64,000 bases of DNA, from NCBI GenBank assembly GCA_009763385.1, contig CM019823.1, forward strand, positions 175,287,825-175,351,824, read 5' to 3'. This document shows positions 10,741 through 21,178 of this stretch, one piece after another; positions within the stretch are counted from its first letter, which is position 1, and each line of letters begins with the position of its first letter. Below the pieces are notes generated by a model, which did not search any database, had not been told where the DNA came from, and worked only from the letters and a program-made list of their open reading frames with translations. This DNA comes from Coix lacryma-jobi var. lacryma-jobi (taxonomy: Eukaryota > Streptophyta > Magnoliopsida > Poales > Poaceae). Position numbers and translations under genes: made by a program.

Positions 10741-11623
10741 AAAATAAAAATTATTTGCCGAGCCCTCGGCAAAGGAGCTCTTTGCCGAGGGCCCTGCCTT
10801 TAGCCCTCGGCAAAGAATATTTTTTTAAAAAAATAAAAAACTTTGCCGAGGGTCCTGACTGTGGCCCTCGGCAAAGAATATTTTTTTAAAAAAAATAAAA
10901 TTCTTTGCCGAGGGCCTAACGGTTGACACTCGGCAAAGACTAACGCCACTAGCCGCCGTAACCAATCCGACCAAATTTGCCGAGGGCCTTTTCTTTGCCG
11001 AGGGCCTGACCGGGCCTGACCCTCGGCAAAGGTGTCTTTGCCGAGGGCCTTTCTTTGCCGAGGGCTTCTTAGGCTGGCCCTCGGCAAACTGATCCTTTGC
11101 CGAGTGCCCGAAATCTAGCCCTCGGCAAACTCAGAAGCCCTCGGCAAAGAATATTTTTCCAGTAGTGACTCCGACCCCTGCGTCTCCCTCCCGCACCGTC
11201 GACGACCACAGCCCGCCGACGGACATGGCAGGTGGCGGCTCTGGCTCTTCTACTACTTCTTCAGGTTCGAACAACCTAGGTATGAACTCCTAATCACTCC
11301 TCCCCTTCGGATCTAGTTCCTAGTAGTTCATAGGACATGTTTTATGCACTGTTGATTATCTACCCGGCTAGATCTACTACCTAGTGATCCTGCGTGTATA
11401 TCACGGATCACATACTTGTTTCTTTTGTATTGTCATGTTTGGTATCTTAATATCTCCCATTCGAAGGCAGTTCACACGTTAATCACAAGGAGTGATACAT
11501 CGATCCACATCGTGTGGATGCACTAGCAGGAATTAAGCTCCCAAAACTAGAAATAATTGGAGGAGTGAAGAATAGACAAGATATCAGCGACTAGCTAGGC
11601 CACTAGGGTACAAGACTAACCAT

Positions 11624-11787
11624 TAGCGGAGCCAGGAAATTTTTGAAGCCCGGGCAATTTTATTATACAAATATATTTAGTTAAAAAATTATGGAATTGT
11701 CCTTTGATATAAATAATTTTTTCCTTTGATCTTCAACGGCAAGCCCGGCCGTCCGCCCGGGGTGGCCGGGCGGTGGCTCCACCACCG
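11624..11787. mobile_element. Small hAT-like MITE (164 bp)
   Basis: The left end TAGCGGAGCCAGG and the inverted right end (GTGGCTCCACCACCG) resemble the grass hAT terminus CAGTGGCGGAGCCAGG. Direct repeats AGACTAACCAT flank it (11613-11623 and 11788-11798); 8 of these bases would be the true target duplication. The related segment near 46740 lacks it, which supports insertion. Confidence 0.65.
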
Positions 11788-12301
11788 AGACTAACCATCA
11801 ATCCATCTGCAATTCTACACACTTTCCCCACGAAACGGCACGAGACTAAACTCTTGGGAAACAACAAGTCTATCTCAACGTGAGATTTGAATGGTCGAGC
11901 TCGTGGGAGGCGATGATATGCATGTATATAAATAGAGCAGAGAAGTGTAGTGGTGCATAGGCCTATTTTTTGTTAGGTGATTAGGTCTATAGATTCATGG
12001 TGTACACATGTCAAAAGTTCACTTATTAGTAGGTCTGCCATCAACTCCTATCCGCCAATGCTAAAAAATGGTTGTACTCACCATGTTATAGCTACTTAAC
12101 TATCGTGGCAAGAAGATTTCGCTCTACCATCATTACTGATATCTTTTTGCAGTTTGCCAACTGCTTCGCCGGCCAACAAAACCTAGATAAACATTCTTGT
12201 GAAAGTAACTTTGACAAAATTTGGGTAAATTTTATGGTGCCGTACTTCTAATGCTAGATAAGATGAACTGAGTTATCCCCCACTAGGATTAACTAAGAAT
12301 A

Positions 12302-12572
12302 CTTTCCCTTTGTTCTAAAATGCAAAAATGTTTTAGTTCTATCCTAAGTCAAAACTTTGATCAAATTTATAAAAAATAAAAGATAACAATTAAGATCTGT
12401 GTGACATAAAGACAGTATAATTATATCTACCATGAACGAAATATGTTTTCAAAAGTTATTTAGCTAGTATTATTATAGATATTAATATATTTTCTGTAAA
12501 CATGGTTAATTTAATGTTAGTGTTTGACTTACAACAAACTAAAAAAATTATAGTTTGTAACAGATCAAAAGG
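12302..12572. mobile_element. Degenerate Stowaway-like MITE
   Basis: The left end CTTTCCCTTTGTTCTAAAAT and the right end ATAGTTTGTAACAGATCAAA-AGGG form an imperfect inverted repeat in Stowaway style. Its right half is recognisable at 47190-47280 in the duplicated segment F, so it predates the B/F duplication. Confidence 0.5.
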
Positions 12573-12959
12573 GTGTGGAAAACAAATAAACAAATACCCC
12601 ACTGTCATGAGATTCTATCATGTTTTTCCGTCCTGCTTCTGTCTCCTTTTAGCATCATTTGCATGCTTGACGAATCAGGCCATCCGAGTTAGCTCGACTA
12701 GGACAGCTGGTTTATATATATTTTTTGTAAAACCAACAGGCACAGGAGGAGTGCGCCTATTTCATTGATATAGAAGAGAAAAAACTCAGTAGTGTTTATC
12801 TTATTGTTGTCATCACACAGTCCGTCATACATCAATCAGCTGCTGGGGCCTAGATAGGGGTGGAAAAATAAAATCCCATAGACTCATGTTGACATGAATG
12901 AATGCTTCATTTGCTCAAAACTCGGAGCACACCAGAGATTTGCACACAATACTTATCCC

Positions 12960-13156
12960 TAGGGATGCAAGTATAAAATGTTTTGGGTCATTGGGTCGAC
13001 TCAAAAAATTGATCAAATAAACTAAAAAATTGATCAAATAAACTAGAGTGACATTTTTGTAGTTTGAGGAAAGTGAAAAAATAAACTAGAATGACATCCA
13101 ATCGTAATTAGTTGGCTGACCCAAAAAACACCATTGGGTACCCACTTGCATCCTTA
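12960..13156. mobile_element. hAT MITE, TAGGGATGCAAG family, copy 1
   Basis: The termini TAGGGATGCAAG and CTTGCATCCTTA are inverted repeats. Identical 8-bp flanks CTTATCCC occur at 12952-12959 and 13157-13164. A second copy lies in opposite orientation at 50265-50440. The 197-bp interior is AT-rich and non-coding. Confidence 0.9.
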
Positions 13157-13255
13157 CTTATCCCACATGGACCCAGAGAACCTGATGGGAGCACAGTTTA
13201 ATGAGTACGTGATTCACACCCGAGGTATGTCTCGTCTAGGGGTAGTCTCGTCCTA

Positions 13256-13277
13256 CTCCTGATGCCGCCCATTCCAA
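13256..13277 (-). promoter_or_regulatory. miR2118 target-like site B
   Basis: The plus strand reads CTCCTGATGCCG then CCCATTCCAA. Mismatches to miR2118 are at nt 1, 12 and 21 only, so seed and cleavage region are intact. A MITE begins 10 bp to the right. Confidence 0.6.
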
Positions 13278-13287
13278 TGCACAAATT

Positions 13288-13803
13288 GGGCCTGTTTGGT
13301 TCGTGGCCTGAACCAAACTTGCCTGGGCCAACAGCTGCCTGGATACTGCGTGTAGTGCATTTGGATGGAGCCCTGGATAGTTGACTGGGCCAGGCAGGGG
13401 TGGCCTGAGTCAGGCGTTCGAAAACAAGCGCCTGGTGCAGAGCATGATGTTTGTCTGGGTTGTTGTTGTCTCATCAATACTTTTTCTCCTTTATTACTTC
13501 TCCGTTGTAGTTTTTTTTGATGAAATGAGTACTCTTGCTCCTATTTTACATTGGCCATCTATTCATTTCTTTATTGTAAATGTTAATATATAGTACGTAT
13601 TACTCTAAGGATGTTATTAAACTAAAAGTTACGTACAAAGAAATATATTTTCTCTCTCTATTAAACTTCTCAGGCACAAGCTTCCAACCAAAGACATCAT
13701 CTTACTGCTTGCCTGACGAGGCATATTTCATCAAAATTCCAGGCAACTCTCAGGCAACACTTTTTACTAGGCAAATCATCCAGGTCTCCAACTAAACAGG
13801 CCC
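13288..13803. mobile_element. MITE with GGGCCTGTTTGG termini (516 bp)
   Basis: The left end GGGCCTGTTTGGTT and the right end AACTAAACAGGCCC are inverted repeats; symmetry may extend one or two bases outward (TTGGGCC/GGCCCAA). I cannot fix a target duplication, so the superfamily is open (PIF/Harbinger or hAT). It separates miR2118-like site B from sequence that continues at 13806 and is homologous to 3308 onward, proving insertion. Confidence 0.75.
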
Positions 13804-14084
13804 AAAATGTGTAGCTAAGGATGGAGATACAATTATTGGCAGAAGCAAATGCATGTGGAGTATGTTTGTGTTCCTCTTAGCATGTATATATATACCACAC
13901 CATGCAAAAGTTATTGATGATGTCACTACCGTCCCAAAATTCTTGTGATGTCTTTTTTTTATTGTGCTGATTGGGAAAATCCTCTTCTTTTAAAGAGTAA
14001 TAACTTTTTTTAGAATAATTCTCCTTGTTCTGTTCACTGAGTAGTATATAATTTCTCACTACTCGCATCTTTAATCTAAATATC

Positions 14085-14270
14085 AAAGTGCTGCACAACA
14101 TTCATACATGTCTACATTCATAGAACTGCGATCTATCCCTGCTGATCATAAAAACAAAAGGAACAGTAGCATGAGATATGTTGATCTTCAGAGTTCAGAC
14201 CCCAGCCATTTTGTTGAAATAAATGTGCATCGATGGGCTCCATGGCTTGTAGAATAGAAAAGATCACCTG
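14085..14270. repeat. Diverged copy of the 2680-2860 segment
   Basis: Shared phrases with 2680-2860 are AAAGTGCTGCA, TACATTCAT, GATCTATCC, CATTTTGTTGAAAT-like text and a GTGCAT block. It lies just upstream (minus-strand sense) of locus B, as the 2680 segment lies in front of a further unit. No target word was found to its right, so if another unit existed there it has lost its site. Confidence 0.55.
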
Positions 14271-14299
14271 GAGCTCCTCTTGTATGTCTTGCAGGCAGG

Positions 14300-16400
14300 A
14301 CCAAAATGTAGCAGCTTGCTTGTTCTTCTCATCAACTATAAATATAAATGAAAAAAATAATTTTTAGACATAGCAGACATTTTCCTCAACCTATAAAAGC
14401 ACATCAATCAATTAGGTAGGTCAAAAATAATGTAAAAATAAGATTTTGTATTACAGGGGAAAATTCACGTAAAGTACATAGTTGTAAAATCAATAAAAAA
14501 AATTTGAGACTATAAAATAAAATAACAAATATTCAGGGTTCAATTCAAGAACCAGCTACCTGATATTCGGATCACTAAGACTAAACTTCATAAAAATTTA
14601 CATATATAGACACGCACAAAAGAACCAATATTCAATGTAAATTTATATTTTATTTAAGGTTCCACTGAAAAAATATAAGATCTGTACTACTTCGCTTCAC
14701 AGGATATGAGCAGAAGAGCATACGACATCCTAGTAAAAAAAATAAAAAATGGCACATGTAGCAAACTGCTTACCCGAGAGAGCGAAGCAGGTTCTGGTCC
14801 TGACGAGCAGCCGCGGTCGTACTTGGAGACAGGGGAGGCCGACTCATTGTTGTTGCAGCTGCAACAGGCTTGACGAGGCGTGAGGCGTCGATTTATTGTC
14901 GGGGCTGCTGCAGACTTCACTTTCTTCTTTGGATCAGATGTACGGAGTATTGACGACCACACTCGCTTGGATGGGTGTAGGCAGCAGCACAAGCGATGGA
15001 GCAGCGACCTGGGGATCTCCCTTGTTGGTCTTCTTGCTCGTGTTGTTCAGATCCGATGGATGGGTTGCAGCGGAAACGGTGTCCCTTCGAGGACGGCAGA
15101 GGGTTAGTACTTCAGTAGAGAGCTAGATGCAACACAAAAACAATAAACAAGGATTGAGATTTAAGAATAAAGATGAGGAAGTTACATCACCGGTCATCAT
15201 CGTATCGTTTGTACTGGAGTTCGCCGCCGTGGAAGGACGAACGACGAGTCTGTTGTGAATGACGACGAACAAACGAGGAAGAACGCAAGATCAAACCACA
15301 GAGAGACACAAGATTTAACGTGGAAAACCCTCCCAATGCGGAAGGTAAAAATCACGGGCGCCAGCCAGCAAACACTCCTCACTATAATCAAGAGTACGGT
15401 TACAACGCCGTATGGCGGCTTACAAGTGAATCAATCAAGGCGAAACCCTAACAGCGGGGATGTATACCGTTCCGGCTCAAGCCTCCGGCGACGGATCTCC
15501 GCTTCGCTCCGTCAGAAGTCGGCCAATATAATGACCAACTGAATTTGAAACATATATAACAGAGTCTGTGTGGAAACAACGAAAGCGGCGGCTAGCAAGG
15601 GAGAAGAGGAATGGGACAAGGGTTAGGGTTTCATGTTCATACGGACAATATATATACCAGTAGGTTTTATTGCCCTTGGGCCGAATACATTGGGCTGCTT
15701 TGGGCTGAATTGAGTATCCTGGAAACTAGCTTAGGCGGGTGTATATTACCCACGGATGAGTACGGGTACTATAGTCGTGTTTGGTTCTGCGGACGCATCG
15801 CCTAGCCTAGCTTCGCTCTCGCTGGCACAAGCACCAAGGCGCTCGCCCAGGCCGGCGAGCCGTTTCGGCTCTCTTGCACAAGCTAGCGAACTTTAGCTTG
15901 CACAAGCTCCCATGTATATAGGCAAATAAACCAAACGTCCAACCTTCATGCTAGCCTTGCTTGGCTAGGTCGCTACAGTTCCGGGCAATGAATCCAAACA
16001 CCCCGTATATAGCCGTACCCGCACTCGCTCTACCCGCTGGGTAAGGATCTGAACCCATTAGCGTACCCACGGGTAGAGGATTGATTCCGTACCCGCGTTT
16101 AAACGGGTAAAAACCCGCGGGTAATCGGGTTTCGGGTACCCGTTGCCATTTCTACTCTTGGCTGCCCCTCCGGCCTCCTCCTCCTCCTCCTCCTCGCCAT
16201 GCCCCCGCACTGTCGGTCGACCGCATATGCGGCGGCTCCTGTCCCACCCCACATCAGCTGCAGCTTGTAAGTGAGCAGGATGAACTGAGAGCGAGTAAGT
16301 GAGCAGCAAAAAATAGGCAGAAATGGCCATGCCCAGCTAGCATAAAAGGCATTAGTAGGGTAGATAGAGCGGGTACATACCCGTCTCCATGGTGGCTCCG
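14300..16400. other. Intergenic mosaic, no gene recognised
   Basis: 14300-14690 is AT-rich and featureless. 14690-15130 has short mixed frames without a known domain. 15280-15560 includes CACAAGATTTAACGTGGAAA and CCTCCCAATGCGGAAGG, a phrase I associate with copia LTR ends, and may be a solo-LTR remnant. 16010-16150 is rich in GGGTACCCG-type words and resembles a degraded hAT end. 16180-16200 is a (CTC)n run. None is secure. Confidence 0.4.
15777..16001. mobile_element. Possible MITE with GTGTTTGG termini
   Basis: GTGTTTGGTTCTGCGG on the left faces AATCCAAACAC on the right as a short inverted repeat around 225 bp of GC-rich non-coding DNA. No clear target duplication is visible. Confidence 0.4.
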
Positions 16401-16418
16401 TCCATTGACATTGACGTG

Positions 16419-16540
16419 CTGTTTGGCTGGATACAAAGTAACGCAAACGTTAATAAAATTAGTTCAAACAAGCATCCCGCCGGTAACATATGCTGCCTAT
16501 TTTCATTTACGTTTGCGTTACATGCCTCAGTACCAAACAG
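16419..16540. mobile_element. Short MITE with ~32-bp imperfect inverted repeats
   Basis: The left end is CTGTTTGGCTGGATACAAAG followed by TAACGCAAACGT; the right end is the complement, ACGTTTGCGTTA and CCTCAGTACCAAACAG. The inner 12 bases pair perfectly. It is 122 bp long with no coding capacity. The target duplication was not resolved. Confidence 0.6.
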
Positions 16541-17239
16541 TTCGTGACACTAAACAAACCTTTCTCAAGAAAAGCCTTCAAGAATGTATTTAATTTCTAA
16601 TTCAGCATATAATCAACATTGTATTAAAATTCTTATTTGGAACACGTATTTTGGTTAAACATGCATATAATTTGGCTGCTGCTTGCTCATCCAAAGTAAT
16701 TTTTTACTTTTTGAATCAAATCATGGCATATATCAAGGATGGTGGGAGTACTGATAGAGTAGGGGAAAACTACTATTCCCTTAATTGTTTCTTTTTCAGG
16801 ACTTGATCTGAGCTATTCTAAACTCTAAAAATACTTGGAAACAAGGTCATCAAAATTCTTATCAACTTCAGTTATCTCATTATTTTCTTGTTTTGACTTT
16901 CTCTTGTGTTCCTCATGAAACATCATGAATGTGATGAATGGTTTCACAAAGACCATGATGTGTGCTACCAAGGGAGAGAAAATCCTAGTTTTCTCCGGTC
17001 CATCTTTTCTAGTCTAATAATTCATCGATTGTGTGGGTGCGCCTCCATTCGATGGGCCACCACCACCAGCCACTGGATTGAGGCACCGACCATGACGTGT
17101 AGAGGCCGTACCTTGGGGTGTTCACCGCTGCCAGACTTCCTCTTGGCTGTTTTCTTGGTCAAGGTGTTCTTGCTGTAGTATGTCGTCGACGACGATGACT
17201 TCCATTCCACAAAAGGTGAGCGGTGTTGGGGTGGTAGCC

Positions 17240-18120
17240 CGAACATAAGATGTCCGTTTTCGCTACAAAGAGCATTCGTCAATCGCCTTGTGAAGCGAAA
17301 GCTCCAGAAGGCCAAAGGCGCTCAAGCCAGGCCAGCTTTCGCGCGAAAGCATGTTGTCGAGGTCAAATAATGCTTTCGTTCGAAGGCGTGTCAAAAAGAG
17401 AAAAGTGGCAACGAAAGGGCTTTCGTGCGAAAGCGAGCAAGGATGAGCGTCCCCACGAGCATTCACCTTTTGCATGAAAGAGCACGACGTAGCTAAGGGC
17501 GCGTTTTCGCCATTCTTTGTCCGTGGCATGTGACCTTTCGCAGGCTATCGGAGCTACAACTAAGAAGAGGGGGCCCACAAGTCGGAAATCAGAGGTCGCA
17601 CGCGCCTGGGCCCGCCACCGGATGGAGTTATGATGATGCCCCTCGGATTCTTAGAGCGGAGGAAGCTGAGGAAGTAGTCAGAGGGTCATTCTTGTACTTT
17701 TCAATAAGGAGTGGTTGAAAGGGTATTTCCGTACTTGTAATTTGACCCAGTTCAATATAAATAGCCCATTCCTCCGTATTGACAGGGTAGGAGGATCACT
17801 GTTCAATCCACTCGAGTAACTGTCGGCTTCCGTTCGCGGGTTTGCCTTTCGTCTTCTTTTGTGGGTTTGCCTTTCGTCTTTTTTTTTGTGTGCTCGCTTA
17901 TGCAACGATCTGCTGTTTTAGGGTTTCGGCCCTAAAACAACGAGCGGTAAACGACCTTGCACAGTACGTAGCTGCTGGTTGCGACGGCGGCTTCATCTTG
18001 CTTGCCCGCGGCGAAGGCTCTACCATACGCCATCCCATCCTATTGAACGATCGAGCAGAGTCCTATGTCTTGTGGTCGTAGGACGACAGGGTGCAGAATG
18101 CAGGTGATCTGCACTGAGTG
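17240..18120 (+). other. LTR-like promoter segment, unassigned
   Basis: The stretch is rich in CGAAAGC/GCTTTCG words (17290-17440), then has AATATAAATAGCCC (about 17754-17767), a repeated GGGTTTGCCTTTCGTC (near 17840 and 17863) and GTAGGACGACAGGG. This looks like the U3-R-U5 order of a solo LTR. I found neither matching termini nor a target duplication. Confidence 0.3.
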
Positions 18121-18149
18121 AACCCAGCGAGATCTCATACAAGTTGTGC

Positions 18150-18402
18150 CACTAGAGCCATGTCTCAACCATCATCAGCCACACCATTCTGACGGCTATG
18201 ACTGTGGCATGGTGCTATTCGTTGTCCTGACGCCACTCACTCCGATAGAGCTGCACACCAGCACACGGTGTGGGAAAAAGACTGAAGAGCTAGGCAGGTA
18301 CTCCTATCTATACAATGAGAGTTGGTGGGCAGACAAAATATATTGCATATTCTCATGGGCTTCTATAAAGGGGCAGTCACACACTCACACTAGAGGCTTA
18401 TA
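18150..18402 (-). ncRNA. Candidate miR2118-triggered 21-PHAS locus, copy D (5' part)
   Basis: The target-like word at 18224-18245 matches miR2118 at 17 of 22. The minus-strand TATAAG box (plus CTTATA 18397-18402) is about 150 nt upstream, within GAGGCTTATATGGTGAGG shared with copies C and E. The segment 18300-18720 aligns with 4640-5200 and 50530-51060 (TTGCATATTCTCATGG, GCAATCAGTATATC, GCACATGAAAAA, CCATGTCTCT, CAGCATG). Its right end is cut by the copia element at 18729. How far the transcript runs toward lower coordinates cannot be told. Confidence 0.4.
18224..18245 (-). promoter_or_regulatory. miR2118 target-like site D
   Basis: The plus strand reads GTCCTGACGCCA then CTCACTCCGA. Mismatches to miR2118 are at nt 1, 8, 12, 17 and 21; nt 8 is in the seed, so pairing would be weaker. 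Confidence 0.4.
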
Positions 18403-18728
18403 TGGTGAGGTGGTGGTACTGCTGCACAAATATATGTGATACAGTGGCTGTGTCAATGCATTCATATGCAGGTCAATATATAGCAATCAGTATATCCGCA
18501 GCCTATATTACTAGCAATGGTGCAAGGTTTCACATGTGTGTCACGTTTGCACATGAAAAAAATATGACTACGCTAGGGTAGTATAATAAAGTAAAGTGAA
18601 TACGGATACACAGTAGGCACCAGGCCATGTCTCTGTTTTTTATGTCAGCATGTTCCGAACTAAAGTGAGCACATGCCTCAATGCCATATTTTAATCCTAG
18701 CATGTCAAAAATTGGAATGACATGTCGG

Positions 18729-19022
18729 TGTTATGAATCTAGTGTGAACACTAGACTAAAATAGTGGCCAATTAAATAAACATGTGAGGGAGGAAAGTCT
18801 TCTGGTTCACATACTTTATCTCCTTATAAATAGAAGGGGTGACTTCAGTTGTAAGATACAGACATCTATAAATAGAAGGGGTGACTTCAGTTGTAAGATA
18901 CAGACATCTAGTGAAAGTGAAATACAAGAGCAGATGCTCCCTGTCCTCCCAACTCTCTGTGTCCATGCTTTCATGTTCTTGAGTTCTTGAATGAGCATAC
19001 AAAAGACAGCTGATTTCTAACA
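18729..19022 (+). repeat. 5' LTR of the copia element (294 bp)
   Basis: It contains TTATAAATAGAAGG with a 40-bp tandem duplication (about 18833-18912), so it has two TATA boxes where the 3' LTR has one. The following CGTTATCAACACGAG is a likely primer-binding region. Confidence 0.92.
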
Positions 19023-19072
19023 CGTTATCAACACGAGTTCTACAAGAGATAATGGTAAGAAAGGTTTGGAAA

Positions 19073-20115
19073 TCAGTTTATCTGCTGCTCACACACAAGA
19101 ACATGAGCACGTTTTACATGATGTGTCGTTGGCGCGTCGGCAGCGCCCAGTGACGCGAAGGTGGCCAAGCCGCCGTCACTGTCCATCGCCGGAGACGATT
19201 CCAGTGGTGATGCAAGGAAGGCTCTGCCTCCGCTCATCTGAACGTCGATGACGGTGATGCAAGGAAGACCCTGCCTCCGCTCACCAGGTGGAGCTAGGAT
19301 GGCCTGCCTTCGCCCACCAAGGAACAACCGACCTGTCGTCCCGAAGATGAGCAGATCAGGCACCACCACCCTGAAGGTGCGTGGATCGGGCCTCCACGAG
19401 CCGGCCGCCGAAGGGCGCGGCCCCGGCTCCGGCCTCCCCGAGCCGGCCGCCTCCACCGAACTGGCTGCGAGCCAGCCGGCCTGCCGTCGCGAGCTGGGAC
19501 GGGGGCGCGGCCACCCGACCGCTGCAGGCAGGCGCGCAGGGGTGGAACCACCCGGCCGCCGCGACCCAGGCGCCCCCCGGCCGGCCGAAAGCAGGCACGA
19601 CCCCCCGGCCGCCTGCTGGCTGGCGCGGGGGCGCGTGACCCGCCTGGCCGCTGCGAGCTGCCACCGAGAGGATGCGCGGCCCTGGTCCAACCAGCCGCCA
19701 CCGCCGGGCGCGGGCTGGCACGGCTGCCCGGCCGGCCGCGAGCCTAGCACGGGGAGCAGCCCAGCCGGCCGCCAGCCAGCCACCGCCGCAAGCCTGGCGC
19801 GGGCGCAGCTCGACCGGCCCGGGGCGTCGCCCGACCACTCAGGTCGCCGGCCGCCGAGCAGGCGCAGGTGCGCGGCCCTGGTCCTGACCGGCCGCCGCTG
19901 AGCTGGCCGCAGGGAGGGCACGAGCCGGGCGCGAGCCAGCCGGACCACCGCCCCTGACTGGCCAAGGCGCGCGCGGGCGAGCCCCCATGGCCGGTCGCCT
20001 CCTCCTTCCTTCTTTGCGTTTCTCTGCTGGGAAGAGATAAGGAAGAGAGAGAATGGGAATGGAGAAAAAGAATAGGGTTAGGGTTAGGGTTTTGACCCTA
20101 GCCTTTTATATGGGG
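19073..20115 (-). other. GC-rich copia leader with antisense open frames and a promoter-like signal
   Basis: The leader from about 19120 to 19990 is very GC-rich with long open frames on both strands; the longest is minus 19073-19948 (291 codons). None matches a known family; they are Ala/Arg/Pro/Gly rich and overlap in all frames, which high GC alone can give. On the minus strand a CATATAAAAGG box (20104-20114) is followed by AAACCCTAACCCTAACCC (20076-20093) and a pyrimidine-rich stretch before an ATG at 19988, the layout of a plant promoter with a telo-box. A captured gene start in antisense is possible but unproven. Confidence 0.35.
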
Positions 20116-20243
20116 GCTAGATAAATCTGACCTATCCATCAAGATGGACGGCCAGGGTTGATTGGCCCCTGCAGGCTAGTCCATAAAGGGTAAAATCGAA
20201 ACCCTAGGCCCAACAAGCTGACAATGCTTTATTATTTTGATAA

Positions 20244-21135
20244 ATAATGGCCCGAAGTCCATTATGTCATACGAACGCGGCCCGACGTTCGTGATATATG
20301 TGCGGCCCGAAGTCCACCATATTTTATTTATGTTATTTTTATTTATGGCAATTACTTACTACAATTTATTTATTGCATTAACTTTCCTTGCGCTTATTTA
20401 AATATGTGACCTGTAGTCACATATATGCGTAGCAATTGCAATCAAAGTGGTATGAAGACCACTGCTCAATATGACCCGAAGTTCGTATAAACAGCGACCA
20501 GAAGTCGCATGTGTAAATAGCACGGCCTGAAGTCTGTGCAAAACTGTGGTGGCCAGAAGTTTTCACCAATTTACTTTACGTTATTTACATTATTACTTTA
20601 TTTATTTACTGCAATTTACTTTATCGTATTTAAATCCCGCAAATTTAATTAGTGCAGTTTATATATTGATTTCAATGTAATCCTGAAGATTACAGTCAAT
20701 GCACTTTCTATGATTCATGCGTGTCAAATCATGAGATCGAATGGCCTGAAACCATGAATGATCATGACATAAACCTTTGATCAAAGTGCATCAAGGATCA
20801 TGCATATACGGCCAGAAGTCGTTTAACTGTGACCTGAAGCTCACCTTGTCGTACTACTATGAGGCCTGAAGCCTATAGTAATAATCAAGGCATGAACCCC
20901 TTGCAAAGCATGATTCTTCTTCCATATGTTATTTTATTTATTTGTCGCAGTTTATTTTCTTGCATTTATTTAAATCCTACGGATTTATTTTGTTGCAAGT
21001 TTATGCTTTTTGTATGAGTAAGCATATAATCCCAAAGATTATGTGCATGAGCCTTTTGGGAAAATATAGTCCTGAAGACTATATATGAATGTAATCCTGA
21101 AGATTACACAAGTAGTTGTAATCCTGAAGATTACA
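20244..21135 (+). repeat. Array of ~17 short hairpins with CCTGAAG-type loops
   Basis: Perfect or near-perfect inverted repeats of 4-9 bp surround a 6-8 nt loop related to CCTGAAG. Examples: ATAATGG/CCATTAT (20244-20265), ATATGTGA-CCTGTAG-TCACATAT (about 20404), AGTGGT-ATGAAG-ACCACT, TGTAAT-CCTGAAG-ATTACA (three times, near 20677, 21090 and 21117), and ATATAGT-CCTGAAG-ACTATAT (about 21064). The loop word is conserved while the stems differ completely. The array lies between the GC-rich leader and gag. Confidence 0.85.
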
Positions 21136-21178
21136 TGTGACCGACATTGGCTGATCTCTGCACAGAGATGGTGCAAAC

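Larger units (their letters stand above)
7490..11167 (-). mobile_element. Non-autonomous CACTA element 1 (3678 bp)
   Basis: It begins CACTACTGGATTACGG and ends TTTTTCCAGTAGTG, with identical 3-bp flanks ACT (7487-7489 and 11168-11170). Both ends carry many subterminal copies of TTTGCCGAGGGCC in direct and inverted orientation (7508-7875 and 10755-11150). The interior, read on the minus strand, follows the same order as the large CACTA at 51730: a conserved subterminal block, a GC-rich block (about 9490-9700), a conserved intron-like phrase (8765-8815) and a remnant of the second transposase gene (8455-8587). The first transposase gene is gone, so movement would need an autonomous relative. 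The motif GAGGGCC differs from GAGTGCC in the 51.7-kb element. Confidence 0.92.
7199..11410 (+). mobile_element. Copia 3' LTR split by a CACTA insertion
   Basis: The LTR starts TGTTAGGATG directly after the polypurine tract. A CATATAAAG box lies at 7309-7317. At 7489 it is interrupted by the CACTA element (7490-11167) and resumes at 11171 after the duplicated ACT. Its right edge is not fixed by a terminal motif I can prove. It must lie before about 11418, because there the sequence becomes homologous to 46560 onward. No 5' LTR is in the window. Confidence 0.65.
11418..13890 (-). ncRNA. Candidate miR2118-triggered 21-PHAS locus, copy B
   Basis: The target-like word at 13256-13277 matches miR2118 (TTCCTGATGCCTCCC form) at 19 of 22 positions. 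On the minus strand a TATATATATA box (13885-13894) lies about 90 nt upstream once the 516-bp MITE at 13288 is discounted. The body 11418-13260 is a diverged duplicate of 46560-49120: shared phrases include TCTCCCATTCGAA, AATTAAGCTCCCAAAACTA, ACTCTTGGGAAAC, TATATAAATAG, GGACTCATGTTGA-like text and GATTCACACCCGAGGT next to the site. No coding frame is conserved between the duplicates. Later insertions here are a hAT-like MITE (11624), a Stowaway (12302), a hAT MITE (12960) and the MITE at 13288. Confidence 0.5.

Noticed and set aside
16906..17178. Plus frame with several His and Cys residues suggesting a zinc finger
   Set aside because: No canonical spacing, no conserved neighbours, and the surrounding DNA is non-coding.
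19073..19948. 291-codon minus frame as a protein-coding gene
   Set aside because: All six frames are long here because of GC content; the product is low-complexity and unrecognised.
20076..20094. Interstitial telomere
   Set aside because: Only about three AGGGTTAGGG-type units; a promoter telo-box or chance is more likely.
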